Of a stretch of 64,000 nucleotides of DNA, positions 39,446 through 47,722 are shown piece by piece. Origin of the DNA: Gallionellaceae bacterium (lineage in GTDB: Bacteria > Pseudomonadota > Gammaproteobacteria > Burkholderiales > Gallionellaceae); contig WSYA01000002.1 in the NCBI GenBank assembly GCA_009773615.1, positions 1 to 64,000 of the forward strand, in the 5' to 3' direction. Below the pieces are notes generated by a model, which saw nothing but the letters and a program-made list of their open reading frames with translations, was not told the origin of the DNA and searched no databases. Each line of letters begins with the position of its first letter. The stretch's first letter is position 1. The position numbers were made by a program, and so were the translations under genes.

Positions 39446-40074
39446 TTGTGCTGAATTTGGAAGGTTTGATCGTCGAATTCGATAAAGGATTGCGCACGTT
39501 GCTGGCCAAAGCGCCGACGGCGCGACCCTATCCCGATGTGCGGTTGGAAGAGGCCTCGATGGATGAGGCTGAAAAGAAACATGCTGCGGCACTGATGCGC
39601 ATTAACCACACGGGTGAAATATGCGCCCAGGCTTTGTATCAGGGGCAGGCGCTCACTGCGCGCGATCCCCTGGTGCAGGAGAAATTAAAGCAGGCTGCCT
39701 GGGAAGAAACCGAGCATTTGGCGTGGACATCGAAGCGTGTGGATGAGTTGGGCAGTCATCTGAGTGTGCTGAATCCGCTTTGGTACACGGGTTCGTTGGC
39801 GCTCGGGGCGGTGGCCGGTTTGCTGGGCGACAAATGGAACTTGGGCTTTCTGGCGGAGACGGAGCGACAGGTTGGTGCCCACTTGCAAAGCCATCTCGAC
39901 AGTCTCCCCGCGCAAGATGTAAAAAGCCGTGCCGTGGTGCAGCAGATGTATGTGGATGAAGTCAGCCATGCCGATATGGCGATTGAGCTCGGCGGTGAAG
40001 AATTGCCGTTGCCGGTGAAACTGGCGATGCGCGGAATGTCTGTGGTGATGACGCGGACGGTGTACTGGGTGTAG
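39442..40074 (+). CDS. coq7: Coq7-type ubiquinone biosynthesis monooxygenase
   Basis: A 210-residue di-iron hydroxylase acting on 2-polyprenyl-3-methyl-6-methoxy-1,4-benzoquinone, a late step of ubiquinone synthesis. The di-iron carboxylate motifs are visible: [20 protein letters not shown] (first Glu), [15 protein letters not shown] (ExxH) and [16 protein letters not shown] (second ExxH). It replaces UbiF in many betaproteobacteria. It begins in an ATGA overlap with the DUF2442 gene, an odd partner; a start further in would also lie in frame. Confidence 0.95.
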   Translation: MIVLNLEGLIVEFDKGLRTLLAKAPTARPYPDVRLEEASMDEAEKKHAAALMRINHTGEICAQALYQGQALTARDPLVQEKLKQAAWEETEHLAWTSKRVDELGSHLSVLNPLWYTGSLALGAVAGLLGDKWNLGFLAETERQVGAHLQSHLDSLPAQDVKSRAVVQQMYVDEVSHADMAIELGGEELPLPVKLAMRGMSVVMTRTVYWV

Positions 40075-40085
40075 GGCGGTTTTTT

Positions 40086-40111
40086 GTTGGGGCCAGCAAG
40101 CTGGCTCCAAC
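40086..40111. terminator. Hairpin between convergent coq7 and plsC
   Basis: GTTGGGGCCAGC and GCTGGCTCCAAC pair with a single mismatch around a short loop, 12 nt after the coq7 stop. TTTTTTG precedes it on the plus strand, so it reads as a terminator in the minus (plsC) direction. It resembles the CCAGCTTGCTGG part of the element at 9418-9526. Confidence 0.55.
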
Positions 40112-40137
40112 AGGAAGGCCGCTTCCGGCGGGTAATC

Positions 40138-40842
40138 CTAGTTCAATTTTCCTATTTCAGTTTCGATCCAATCTTCCACCTGACGGTTGATCTCGTCAGC
40201 CTTGAGCCCCTTCGGGTTGATCGGCTTGCCGATGCTCATGATGACGGTGCCGGGATATTTGAGGAAGGATTGGCGCCCCCAGAATTTTCCGGCATTGTGT
40301 GCCACGGGAACGACCAGAGCGCCGCTGGATTCGCCCAGCATTGCGCCGCCGATCTTGTATTTTCCGCGCTTGCCGTAAGGCATGCGCGTGCCTTCGGGGA
40401 ATACGACCACGCAAAAACCGGCTGCGAGGCGTTGCTTGCCTTGCTCCCGCAATTGTTTCATCGCTTCTTTGCCTTTGCTGCGATTGATCGCGATGGGGCT
40501 GGTGAGCGCCAAGCCCCAGCCGAAGAAGGGCAGGAACAATAGCTCGCGTTTGAGCACCCACACCTGTGGCGGGAATACGGTCTGCAACGCGAAGGTCTCC
40601 CATGCCGATTGATGTTTGCACAGTATGATGCAGGGCTCCTGCGGAATGTTTTCTTTGCCGCGCACTTCCATGCGGATGCCGCATACCACGCGCAGCAGCC
40701 ACATCATGCTGTAGGCCAAACCGGAAATGATGCGATAACGCGTGAGCGCATCGAACGGAAAAGTGAACAGCGAAAACGTCGCGTATATCGGCGTCCAGAT
40801 CAGTTGCAGCAACAGAAATATCAGCGAGCGGACGAAGACCAT
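40138..40842 (-). CDS. plsC: 1-acyl-sn-glycerol-3-phosphate acyltransferase
   Basis: A 234-residue inner-membrane acyltransferase making phosphatidic acid. An N-terminal hydrophobic helix (LIFLLLQLIWTPIYATF) is followed by the catalytic block KHQSAWET, a HX4E form of the usual HX4D box, and then FPEGTRMPYGKRGKYKIGG. It lies 1 nt after gmhB (TGACATG), so the two are co-transcribed and serve envelope lipid and LPS synthesis. Confidence 0.92.
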   Translation of the reverse strand: MVFVRSLIFLLLQLIWTPIYATFSLFTFPFDALTRYRIISGLAYSMMWLLRVVCGIRMEVRGKENIPQEPCIILCKHQSAWETFALQTVFPPQVWVLKRELLFLPFFGWGLALTSPIAINRSKGKEAMKQLREQGKQRLAAGFCVVVFPEGTRMPYGKRGKYKIGGAMLGESSGALVVPVAHNAGKFWGRQSFLKYPGTVIMSIGKPINPKGLKADEINRQVEDWIETEIGKLN

Positions 40843-40843
40843 G

Positions 40844-41377
40844 TCAGGAAAGAATGTGGGTGACGGCTGCCGCCAGATCAGGGAAGGTCAGCGTGCCATC
40901 GGGCAGGCCGCCCTTGGCTTGGGTCTTTGTTCCCTTTCCAGTGAGCACGAGGAATGGCTGCGCACCTAGGCGTGCGGCGGCCTCTAAATCGCGCAAAGAG
41001 TCGCCCACTGCGGCAACGCCTTTGAGTTCGATGTTGTAGCGTTCGGCGATCTCTTCGATCATGCCGCTCTTGGGCTTGCGGCAGTGGCAGTTCGCTTCGG
41101 CAGTGTGCGGGCAAAAGAACACCGCATCGATGCGTCCGCCCAGCAAGGCGCAGGCTTTGTGCATCTTGTCGTGAATTGCATTCAGCGTAGACATATCGAA
41201 TAGGCCGCGACCGATGCCGGACTGGTTGGTGGCAACCACCACACGATAACCCGCCTGGCATAAGCGCGCGATGGCTTCCAAGCTGCCCGGAATGGGCTTC
41301 CATTCTTCCGGATTTTTGATGAATTGATCGGAGTCGAAATTGATGACGCCGTCGCGGTCGAGGATGATGAGTTTCAT
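40844..41377 (-). CDS. gmhB: D-glycero-beta-D-manno-heptose-1,7-bisphosphate 7-phosphatase
   Basis: A 177-residue HAD-family phosphatase of LPS heptose synthesis. The nucleophile and acid are Asp7 and Asp9 in LILDRDGVINFD-like sequence. Other marks are VVVATNQSGIGRG, the zinc-binding cysteine loop FCPHTAEANCHCRKP, and AVGDSLRDLEAA. The cysteine loop separates GmhB from other HADs. It pairs with plsC. An AGTCGTTAGT repeat element fills the gap to the upstream glyS. Confidence 0.94.
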   Translation of the reverse strand: MKLIILDRDGVINFDSDQFIKNPEEWKPIPGSLEAIARLCQAGYRVVVATNQSGIGRGLFDMSTLNAIHDKMHKACALLGGRIDAVFFCPHTAEANCHCRKPKSGMIEEIAERYNIELKGVAAVGDSLRDLEAAARLGAQPFLVLTGKGTKTQAKGGLPDGTLTFPDLAAAVTHILS

Positions 41378-41381
41378 AAAA

Positions 41382-41465
41382 GCAGTCGTTAGTCGTTAGT
41401 GGGTAGTCGTTAGTTGGGGGGCGCAGGTTTTAACTCAAAACTAGCGACTACCGACTAACGACTGC
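41382..41465. repeat. AGTCGTTAGT inverted-repeat element, copy A (after glyS)
   Basis: Outer arms GCAGTCGTTAGTCG (41382-41395) and CGACTAACGACTGC (41452-41465) are exact inverted matches; the interior holds further AGTCGTTAGT and AGTCGC units. The element starts 2 nt after the glyS stop codon (minus strand) and ends 4 nt before the gmhB start codon. Copies B and C are at 54079-54191 and 56214-56297. Confidence 0.8.
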
Positions 41466-41467
41466 AT

Positions 41468-43615
41468 TTAAGCTGCCAACTTTGAAATATCCGCCACCTG
41501 ATTCATCAGCCCGCCCAATTGCTGCAACAGCGCGGCGCGGTTCATGCGTACGGCTTTATCTTCCGCCATGACCATCACCTGATCGAAGAAGTCGTCGATG
41601 AACGGTTTGAGCGTCACCAGCGCTTTCAGATTCTGGCCGTATTCGCCGCGATCAAAATAGCGCTGTGCGAAAGGGGTGATGTCCTGCATGGCCGCATACA
41701 GGTTGCGTTCGGCTTCGTCGGTCATCAGCTTGGTGTCGATTTTCGCATTGCTCATCGCGGCACCGAGTTCTTCCTGATTTTTGCGGATGATGTTTTGTAC
41801 GCGTTTGTTGGCGGCAGCGAGATCTTTGGATACGGACAGCGCCGCAAAGGTGCGTACACCGTGAAGGCGTGGCAGGGCTTCATGCAGACGCCCGCCCACC
41901 GTATACAGCACGGCTTCGATGTGCGATGCCTCAAAGTTGCGGTCGCGCAAATAGCCGCGCAGCCGATCCAGCATGAAGCCTTCAACATCTTTAGCCACGG
42001 TGACGCTCAGCATGCCTGAGGGGAAGTTCTCCGCCGCGATTTTGAGCAGCAGCGGCAAGGGCAGGTCGAGCGGGGTCTCGATCAGGATGCGCAATACGCC
42101 GAGCGCATGGCGACGCAAGCCGAACGGGTCTTTGTCACCTGTCGGCACTTGCCCGATGCCGTAGATGCCCAGCAAGGTCTCCAGCTTGTCTGCCAAAGCC
42201 ACCGCGCAGGCGAGCTTGCTTTGCGGCAAGCTGTCTCCGGCGAAACGTGGGTGGTAATGTGCTTCGATCGCTTCCGCGACTTCTGCTTTTTCGCCATCGT
42301 GCAGTGCGTAGTAATGCCCCATCACGCCTTGCAATTCCGGAAATTCGCCCACCATGTCGGTGATCAGATCGGTCTTGCAAAGACGCGCGGCCAGTTCCGC
42401 ATCCCCTTTGTCCGCGCTGAGCAGGTGCGCGATACCGCCGGCGAGAGTCGTGATGCGTTCTACGCGCTGCAATTGCGATCCCAGCTTGTTGTGGTAGACC
42501 ACGTGGCCCAGCTTTTCGACACGCGATTCCAGTTTTTGCTTGCGATCCTGATTGTAGAAAAAACGCGCGTCGGCCAAACGCGGACGTACCACGCGCTGGT
42601 TGCCTTCGATGATGTGATGCGGGTCACTCACCTGCATGTTGGAGACGATGAGGAATTTGTTTAGCAGCTTGCCGTTGCTGTCCAGCAATGGAAAATATTT
42701 CTGGTTTTGCTGCATGGTGAGGATCAGGCACTCCTGCGGCACTTCGAGGTATTCCGACTCGAACTCGCCGACATATACTTCGGGCCATTCCACCAGCGCA
42801 GTCACTTCGTCCAGCAGCGAGCTCAGCACGCTGCGGTCTTCGTTGGACATGCTGAGCAGTTTTTTCAGATCGAAATTCGCGTGGCCGATCCAGATTGCGT
42901 TGAGCGACTCGGCATGTTTGTCGAGCTTCACTGCGATCATCTCGCGGCGTTTTGCGAAACTCGCAATTACCAGCCCTTCGTTTTCCAGCTCGGTCTCGTA
43001 GCTGTCGGCCTGCGCGATGGTGACCGGCTCGGCGACGAGGAAGCGATGCCCGCTGGTGACATTACCGCTGTGCAAACCGAACGCCTCGACCAGAATGACG
43101 CGGCTACCGTGCAATACCGTCAAGGCATGCACCGGACGCACGAACTGGTGGTCGGAGTCGCCCCAGCGCATGAGTTTCGGAACCGGAAGTTTTTTCAGGG
43201 CTTGCACGACGATGTCCGTCAGGCAGTCATCCAATGATTTGCCTTTTTGTTCTATCTTGGCGGCGAAATATTCTGCCTTGCCGTCGCTGACGCGTACTAA
43301 TTGCTCAAAGGTCACGCTGGCGGAGCGCATGAAACCTTCCAGCGCTTTGGATGGCTTGCCTTCCGCATCCAGTCCCGCATTCACGGCAGGACCTTTGCGT
43401 TCGATTATGCGATCGGCCTGCAAAGAGGCGACATTGGTGATGGTCAGCGCCAGGCGTCGCGGCGTCGCATAAGGTGTGCATTCGCTGTCTTCACCCGCCA
43501 GTGCCTGTTCTTTCAGTGCGCCGAATACCTCGTCAGCGAAAGTGGTGGAAAGTTTTTCCAGCGCCTTCGGCGGCAGCTCTTCGGTGAGCAGTTCGATCAA
43601 TAGGGTTTGTTTCAT
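41468..43615 (-). CDS. glyS: Glycyl-tRNA synthetase beta subunit
   Basis: A 715-residue subunit of the alpha2beta2 glycyl-tRNA synthetase. N-terminal marks are LLIELLTEELPPKALEKLS and IIERKGPAVNAGLDAEGKPSKALEGF; the middle HD-like part includes LADKLETLLGIYGIGQVPTGDKDPFGLRRHALGVLRI; the C terminus is an anticodon-binding helical domain (VMVMAEDKAVRMNRAALLQQL). E. coli GlyS has 689 residues. It starts by 1-nt overlap with the glyQ stop (TAATG). Confidence 0.97.
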   Translation of the reverse strand: MKQTLLIELLTEELPPKALEKLSTTFADEVFGALKEQALAGEDSECTPYATPRRLALTITNVASLQADRIIERKGPAVNAGLDAEGKPSKALEGFMRSASVTFEQLVRVSDGKAEYFAAKIEQKGKSLDDCLTDIVVQALKKLPVPKLMRWGDSDHQFVRPVHALTVLHGSRVILVEAFGLHSGNVTSGHRFLVAEPVTIAQADSYETELENEGLVIASFAKRREMIAVKLDKHAESLNAIWIGHANFDLKKLLSMSNEDRSVLSSLLDEVTALVEWPEVYVGEFESEYLEVPQECLILTMQQNQKYFPLLDSNGKLLNKFLIVSNMQVSDPHHIIEGNQRVVRPRLADARFFYNQDRKQKLESRVEKLGHVVYHNKLGSQLQRVERITTLAGGIAHLLSADKGDAELAARLCKTDLITDMVGEFPELQGVMGHYYALHDGEKAEVAEAIEAHYHPRFAGDSLPQSKLACAVALADKLETLLGIYGIGQVPTGDKDPFGLRRHALGVLRILIETPLDLPLPLLLKIAAENFPSGMLSVTVAKDVEGFMLDRLRGYLRDRNFEASHIEAVLYTVGGRLHEALPRLHGVRTFAALSVSKDLAAANKRVQNIIRKNQEELGAAMSNAKIDTKLMTDEAERNLYAAMQDITPFAQRYFDRGEYGQNLKALVTLKPFIDDFFDQVMVMAEDKAVRMNRAALLQQLGGLMNQVADISKLAA

Positions 43616-44577
43616 TATTTTTTCTCCCCGTTCTTGAGCATCGGGAAGCCGAGTTTTTCTCGCGAATCGTAATACGCCTGTGCCACGGCGCGCGATAACG
43701 TGCGCACCCTGCCGATGTAACCGGCGCGCTCAGTCACCGAAATCGCACCGCGCGCATCCAGCAGATTGAAGCTGTGCGAGCACTTCATCACCATCTCGAA
43801 ACCGGGCAATACCAAGTCGGTTTCGATCAGGCGTTTGGCTTCGCTTTCATATTCGTTGAAATGACGGAACAGCATTTCGATGTTGGAATGCTCGAAGTTG
43901 TATCTAGATTGTTCCACTTCGTTCTGGTGGTACACGTCGCCGTAGGTGATGACCGTGTCGCCGTTCTTTGCCCACACCAGATCGTAGACGTTTTCGACGC
44001 CTTGCAGATACATCGCCAGACGCTCCAGCCCGTAAGTGATCTCGCCCAGCACCGGCTTGCATACCAGCGAACCGACTTCCTGGAAATAGGTGAACTGGGT
44101 GACTTCCATGCCGTCCAGCCACACCTCCCAACCCAAGCCCCATGCGCCCAGAGTAGGGGACTCCCAATCGTCCTCGACGAAGCGAATGTCGTGTTCGCGC
44201 GTGTTAATACCCAAGGCGCGCAGGCTGTTGAGATACAGTTCCTGAATGTTGTCGGGCGAAGGTTTTAACGCCACCTGAAATTGGTAGTAATGCTGCAAGC
44301 GGTTGGGGTTCTCGCCGTAACGCCCGTCCTTGGGGCGGCGCGAAGGCTGCACGTAAGCGGCACGCCAATGCTCGGGGCCGATGGCGCGCAGGAAGGTTGC
44401 AGTATGGAACGTGCCCGCGCCCATCTCGATGTCGTAGGGTTGCAGCAGGGCGCAGCCCTGCTTGTCCCAGAAGTTTTGTAGCGTCAGGATGACTTGCTGA
44501 AAACTTGGCTTGGGGCCAAGTTTCGGCGAAGACTCATGCCCGCTTGCGGGCGTTATGTCGGAACCAAAAGTGAGCAT
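43615..44577 (-). CDS. glyQ: Glycyl-tRNA synthetase alpha subunit
   Basis: A 320-residue catalytic subunit activating glycine. Class II marks: [63 protein letters not shown], and [23 protein letters not shown]. The first 25 residues ([18 protein letters not shown]) are an extra tail compared with E. coli GlyQ (303); a start near the [10 protein letters not shown] region lacks an ATG, so 44577 is kept. It is divergent from the toxin-antitoxin pair. Confidence 0.96.
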   Translation of the reverse strand: MLTFGSDITPASGHESSPKLGPKPSFQQVILTLQNFWDKQGCALLQPYDIEMGAGTFHTATFLRAIGPEHWRAAYVQPSRRPKDGRYGENPNRLQHYYQFQVALKPSPDNIQELYLNSLRALGINTREHDIRFVEDDWESPTLGAWGLGWEVWLDGMEVTQFTYFQEVGSLVCKPVLGEITYGLERLAMYLQGVENVYDLVWAKNGDTVITYGDVYHQNEVEQSRYNFEHSNIEMLFRHFNEYESEAKRLIETDLVLPGFEMVMKCSHSFNLLDARGAISVTERAGYIGRVRTLSRAVAQAYYDSREKLGFPMLKNGEKK

Positions 44578-44696
44578 GTACTAAAAACCTGCATAATTTG
44601 CGAAGGTGCGCATTTTACGGGTTTTCGGGGTGTTAAGTCACCCTTGTAATACATGAGAAATTCAGCTTTTGTCTTCGATGTCTCTTTTTGAAAACT

Positions 44697-44715
44697 GCTA
44701 TAATTGACCCAATTA
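44697..44715 (+). promoter_or_regulatory. Extended -10 and palindromic operator of the toxin-antitoxin pair
   Basis: TGCTATAAT (44696-44704) is an extended -10 element; no good -35 is seen. Overlapping its end is the palindrome TAATTG-ACC-CAATTA (44701-44715), a likely autorepressor site, since Phd/YefM antitoxins repress their own promoters at short palindromes. Confidence 0.5.
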
Positions 44716-44735
44716 CATCAGTCGGAGAAATTGCC

Positions 44736-45005
44736 ATGATTAAAGAAGCCACAGCAATGACGGTTCGCCAAAATCTGGGAGAGCTGCTAAACGGGATTCA
44801 ATACGGACACGATCAGATCGTCATCACCAAAGGCGGCAAACCCGTTGCCGCAATGGTGGACGTTGCGCTGTTCGACAAGATTCGTCTGATGAAAAAAGAA
44901 TTCAACCGATTAACGGATGAGCTTGCCACTGCCTACCAAGGCGTGGATGAAAAAATTGTGCAGCAAGAAATCGATGCCGCCATCAAGCAGGTCAGGAAGC
45001 GCTAA
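44736..45005 (+). CDS. Phd/YefM-type antitoxin
   Basis: An 89-residue protein started at 44736 with GGAGAAA before it (44688 is an in-frame alternative inside the promoter). The Phd fold is visible in ATAMTVRQNLGELLNGIQYGHDQIVITKGGKPVAAMVDVALF, with a charged helical C terminus (VDEKIVQQEIDAAIKQVRKR) expected to wrap the toxin. It abuts the PIN-domain gene (TAAGTG), the standard antitoxin-first order. Confidence 0.9.
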   Translation: MIKEATAMTVRQNLGELLNGIQYGHDQIVITKGGKPVAAMVDVALFDKIRLMKKEFNRLTDELATAYQGVDEKIVQQEIDAAIKQVRKR

Positions 45006-45416
45006 GTGCGGGCGGTCGTCGATACCAACGTATTTATTTCCGGGTTGATGCTGCCTAAAAGCATGCCCGGTCAGGTACTTGCCGCATGGCGCGCGGGGCA
45101 TTTTCACTTGGTGCTGTCTGAACCCATGCTGGATGAGGTCGGCGCGGTGTTGAGTTATCCGAAAATTCGCAAACGCGTAGGCTGGGACGAAGATACGATC
45201 ATCCGATATTTGACTCTGTTGCGATTCGAAGCAGAGATTATCGATATACACGGAGTTCAAGCCCACGTACCTCGCGATGCAAAAGACAATATGGTGTTGG
45301 CAACTTTGTTGGCGAGCGAGGCCGATTGTCTGGTGACGGGAGATATTGATTTGCTAACCCTAGCCGCCACATACCCGATTTGTACGCCCGCTGATTTTGT
45401 GACACGGATATTTTAA
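45006..45416 (+). CDS. PIN-domain toxin
   Basis: A 136-residue predicted ribonuclease started by GTG directly after the antitoxin stop. PIN acidic residues: Asp6 in VVDTNVFISG, Glu in SEPMLDEV, Asp in RDAKDNMVLA and Asp in VTGDIDLL. The family (putative toxin component of the COG1569 type) cleaves RNA with Mg2+. All acidic positions are present, so it should be active. Together with the antitoxin it forms a type II system. Confidence 0.92.
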   Translation: MRAVVDTNVFISGLMLPKSMPGQVLAAWRAGHFHLVLSEPMLDEVGAVLSYPKIRKRVGWDEDTIIRYLTLLRFEAEIIDIHGVQAHVPRDAKDNMVLATLLASEADCLVTGDIDLLTLAATYPICTPADFVTRIF

Positions 45417-45648
45417 GATGCCGCTGTCAGAAATATTCGAACTCACTACCAGCAGAATTCTGTAACCTCGCTTATTCATGATGTTGCGCGCGAGTTGCGG
45501 CGGGCGCTGGGTCATAGAGGAATGCCGAGTTAAGGGCAGGTGGGGGGGATGCCAAATATTCCTGTGCTGTCATGTGCGAAATACGGCACAGCTTGAAAGC
45601 AAAGCGCTCCAGCATCTGTCCGGTTGGATACGGCAATGCGGTTAGCAT
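45417..45648. other. Intergenic gap after the toxin gene
   Basis: These 232 bases hold no frame with a credible start and no strong hairpin. A run of seven G (about 45542-45548) and the absence of T-tracts are the only visible marks. The ends of two convergent genes face each other here. Confidence 0.5.
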
Positions 45649-45987
45649 TTATGCCGAGTGCAACTTGGTGCTGTGGCGTTTAGGTGGAACGAGCTGTGCG
45701 GAGCTGTCCAGAGGCAGTAATTTCTGCAATGCAAGAATATAGCTTTGCAAAGCGGCGCGACCCATTTTTGTCAGGGCATAGCAGGTTTGAATGCGTCCGG
45801 TGCTATCGTCTTTGCGGACTTTAATGTAATCGGCGGAAATTAATTTCTTCAAGTGTGAATCAAGGTTGCCATCGGAGACATCCAATTGCCGCTTGAGCTC
45901 GGCGAAGGTTGCTTCGCCAGCGCCCGCCAGAAAAGCGGCGAGCTGGGTGCGCAGCGCTTGGTGTAGGAGAGGATCGAGTGCTTCCAT
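45649..45987 (-). CDS. Winged-helix transcriptional regulator
   Basis: A 112-residue regulator started at 45987 (AGGAAG 4 nt upstream), 11 nt after the membrane gene. It is a compact winged helix: ALRTQLAAFLAGAGEATFAELKRQLDVSDGNLDSHLKKLISADYIKVRKDD, then the wing RIQTCYALTKMGRAALQSYI. This resembles the HTH_34/ArsR-like winged helix of small regulators co-occurring with membrane proteins. No metal site is seen. It is the last gene of a three-gene operon. Confidence 0.82.
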   Translation of the reverse strand: MEALDPLLHQALRTQLAAFLAGAGEATFAELKRQLDVSDGNLDSHLKKLISADYIKVRKDDSTGRIQTCYALTKMGRAALQSYILALQKLLPLDSSAQLVPPKRHSTKLHSA

Positions 45988-45998
45988 GTAACTTCCTA

Positions 45999-47042
45999 TC
46001 AATGTGAAAAATTGTCTTTGGTCGTAACGACCAGGCTGCCACGTATCTCGGCACCGTTCCGCAGGTCATACTCAGCCTGGATCAGCGGGATGGTGATCTG
46101 GAGCGAATCTTGCCATCTCGTCCAGCTCCCCTCGGGTGAGCGCATATCGCCGGTAAGTTTTCTATCGTTCATCATGATCAGCAACGGCTCGTTCAACACC
46201 AGCGGGAACGCCACGGTGTCGCCTGGACGAAACAGGTTGCCGGAGACTTCGACTTTGACGGGAATAGTCGTCCCGGCAGGAAACGAAACAGCTTGCCGTG
46301 CATCGGGCCGCTGGCGAAACACTTCAAGCGAGACGACAGGTGCATCAGGCGACGGTTCAGAGAGCCTAAAATTGTGTGCTAGCAGCGGCGTAATCAACAC
46401 GCACAGCAACCAGCCCGCAGATTGTAACAGCCGCACCTTTGCAGCGCGCACCCGTCCGTGATCCAGCATGAGCGCAAGCAGCGGCAAGCCCAAGCCCAAA
46501 GTCGATGAGGCAAGCCACTTTTGTTCCGGGTAATTCAGGCGCAAACCCAGCATGCCAATACCGATGGCGATAATGAGCGCGCCTATCCACTCCAGCAGTT
46601 GTTCGGAAAATAAACCATGCACATACAAGCCGATTCCGCACAGCACGACCCATGCTGCCAGCAGCAGATGGCCTCCGCCGTAGAAAAATGTGGCAAAAGT
46701 CAGCAACGCGCCGACCGACATCAGCAACCACACTATCTTGACAATTTGACGATGGATAAACGACCACGTTTCGTCGCGCGCTTGCTTTACATGTTGCGTG
46801 AGATGCCAGTCGATCAAGGCGACACCTGAGATGGTGAGAGCAAGTAGAATAAGCCATGCAACGGCTTGCTGCGCTAAGGTGGGCAATTGTTCGGCAGTGA
46901 AAATATCGTCCCGAAACAGGAGCAGCATCCCGCAACTGATGCCCCATAACACCAAACTATGCCGCTCGATACGTAGGTTGCGGTGTCCGGCGGCTAGCAT
47001 CGAATGGATGGAATCAAGTTGCTGTGTGGCAAGTTGTGGCAT
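45999..47042 (-). CDS. Membrane protein of unknown function with C-terminal soluble domain
   Basis: A 347-residue protein with about seven hydrophobic helices in residues 30-230 (for example LVLWGISCGMLLLF, AVAWLILLALTISGVALI, IVWLLMSVGALLTFATFF and LLEWIGALIIAIGIGMLGL). After VLITPLLAHNFRLS a soluble region of about 120 residues follows with beta-rich text (TTIPVKVEVSGNLFRPGDTVAFPL, YDLRNGAEIRGSLVVTT). I do not recognise it. It lies 31 nt after the unknown 140-residue gene and 11 nt before the regulator gene, so it is probably controlled by that regulator. Confidence 0.65.
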   Translation of the reverse strand: MPQLATQQLDSIHSMLAAGHRNLRIERHSLVLWGISCGMLLLFRDDIFTAEQLPTLAQQAVAWLILLALTISGVALIDWHLTQHVKQARDETWSFIHRQIVKIVWLLMSVGALLTFATFFYGGGHLLLAAWVVLCGIGLYVHGLFSEQLLEWIGALIIAIGIGMLGLRLNYPEQKWLASSTLGLGLPLLALMLDHGRVRAAKVRLLQSAGWLLCVLITPLLAHNFRLSEPSPDAPVVSLEVFRQRPDARQAVSFPAGTTIPVKVEVSGNLFRPGDTVAFPLVLNEPLLIMMNDRKLTGDMRSPEGSWTRWQDSLQITIPLIQAEYDLRNGAEIRGSLVVTTKDNFSH

Positions 47043-47073
47043 GTCGTAGTCCTATGTTCAAACTGATTTGTTG

Positions 47074-47496
47074 TTATTCATGTTGCCCTGAAAATAAGCC
47101 GCTCCCGATGCTCTCTACGAACCAAGAGCCGGAAACATTCCCGGTTTTAATGTTTAGTTGCCCGGTAAACCGAGCATCGCCAGCTTTTCCGTCTCCGGTC
47201 ATTTGAAGTATGCCGTTAGATGTTGCGCTGCCTGTGATCATAAAACTGATGCCAAGTCTATCGGATTGTCCTGTACCGGACGCATGACCGACGCTATCCA
47301 GATGGAAGAAAAAAGTGCCATTGTCGCTTCCGGTGTAAGTGCCGTAATAGTCGCCATGCAGGAGTGATGTGCTTTCAAGGGAGCTCAATTCTTTGTTGGC
47401 ATACTCCCTTGCTTGAGCGTGCAGGTGGCTCATGTCGAGATGAGAGCTTGCTTCAGTTGCATCTGCTAAATTGGAGTTCTCGATAGGTTGGGACAT
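47074..47496 (-). CDS. Small beta-rich protein of unknown function
   Basis: A 140-residue protein without a signal peptide. The N-terminal 45 residues are polar and helical (HLHAQAREYANKELSSLES). The rest is a repetitive glycine/threonine-rich beta stretch (GDYYGTYTGSDNGTFFFHLDS, GISFMITGSATSNGILQMTG, ARFTGQLNIKTGNVSGSWF) that looks like a small barrel or sandwich. I do not know the family. It is the first gene of the operon with the membrane protein and the regulator. Confidence 0.6.
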   Translation of the reverse strand: MSQPIENSNLADATEASSHLDMSHLHAQAREYANKELSSLESTSLLHGDYYGTYTGSDNGTFFFHLDSVGHASGTGQSDRLGISFMITGSATSNGILQMTGDGKAGDARFTGQLNIKTGNVSGSWFVESIGSGLFSGQHE

Positions 47497-47722
47497 ATTG
47501 CGGGAGTCATTTTTTTGCGCTGCATGGGCTGGATGTATTTTTTCTTGCCGAGTCGAAGGCGATGGTGCGAGGCTAACCGTTAAGCCTTGTTGATTGCGCG
47601 CGGGGGCGCAACTTTTTGCATGTTAATTTGGGCCAGCAGGGCTATATGCAAAATCAAGGCGAAGGCGAATGAGCATACAAAACGCCTCTTGTTTTCATGC
47701 ATGAATAAATGAAAATGGGCAG
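47497..47722. other. Gap between the unknown operon and the S9 peptidase gene
   Basis: 226 bases; the minus-strand operon starting at 47496 must have its promoter here. No clear gene. GCATGCATGAATAAATG near 47695 is AT-rich. No terminator hairpin for the S9 gene could be identified. Confidence 0.45.

Noticed and set aside
44578-44735. T-box or other glycine riboswitch ahead of glyQS
   Set aside because: No T-box consensus or paired aptamer in the leader; T-boxes are not expected in betaproteobacteria.
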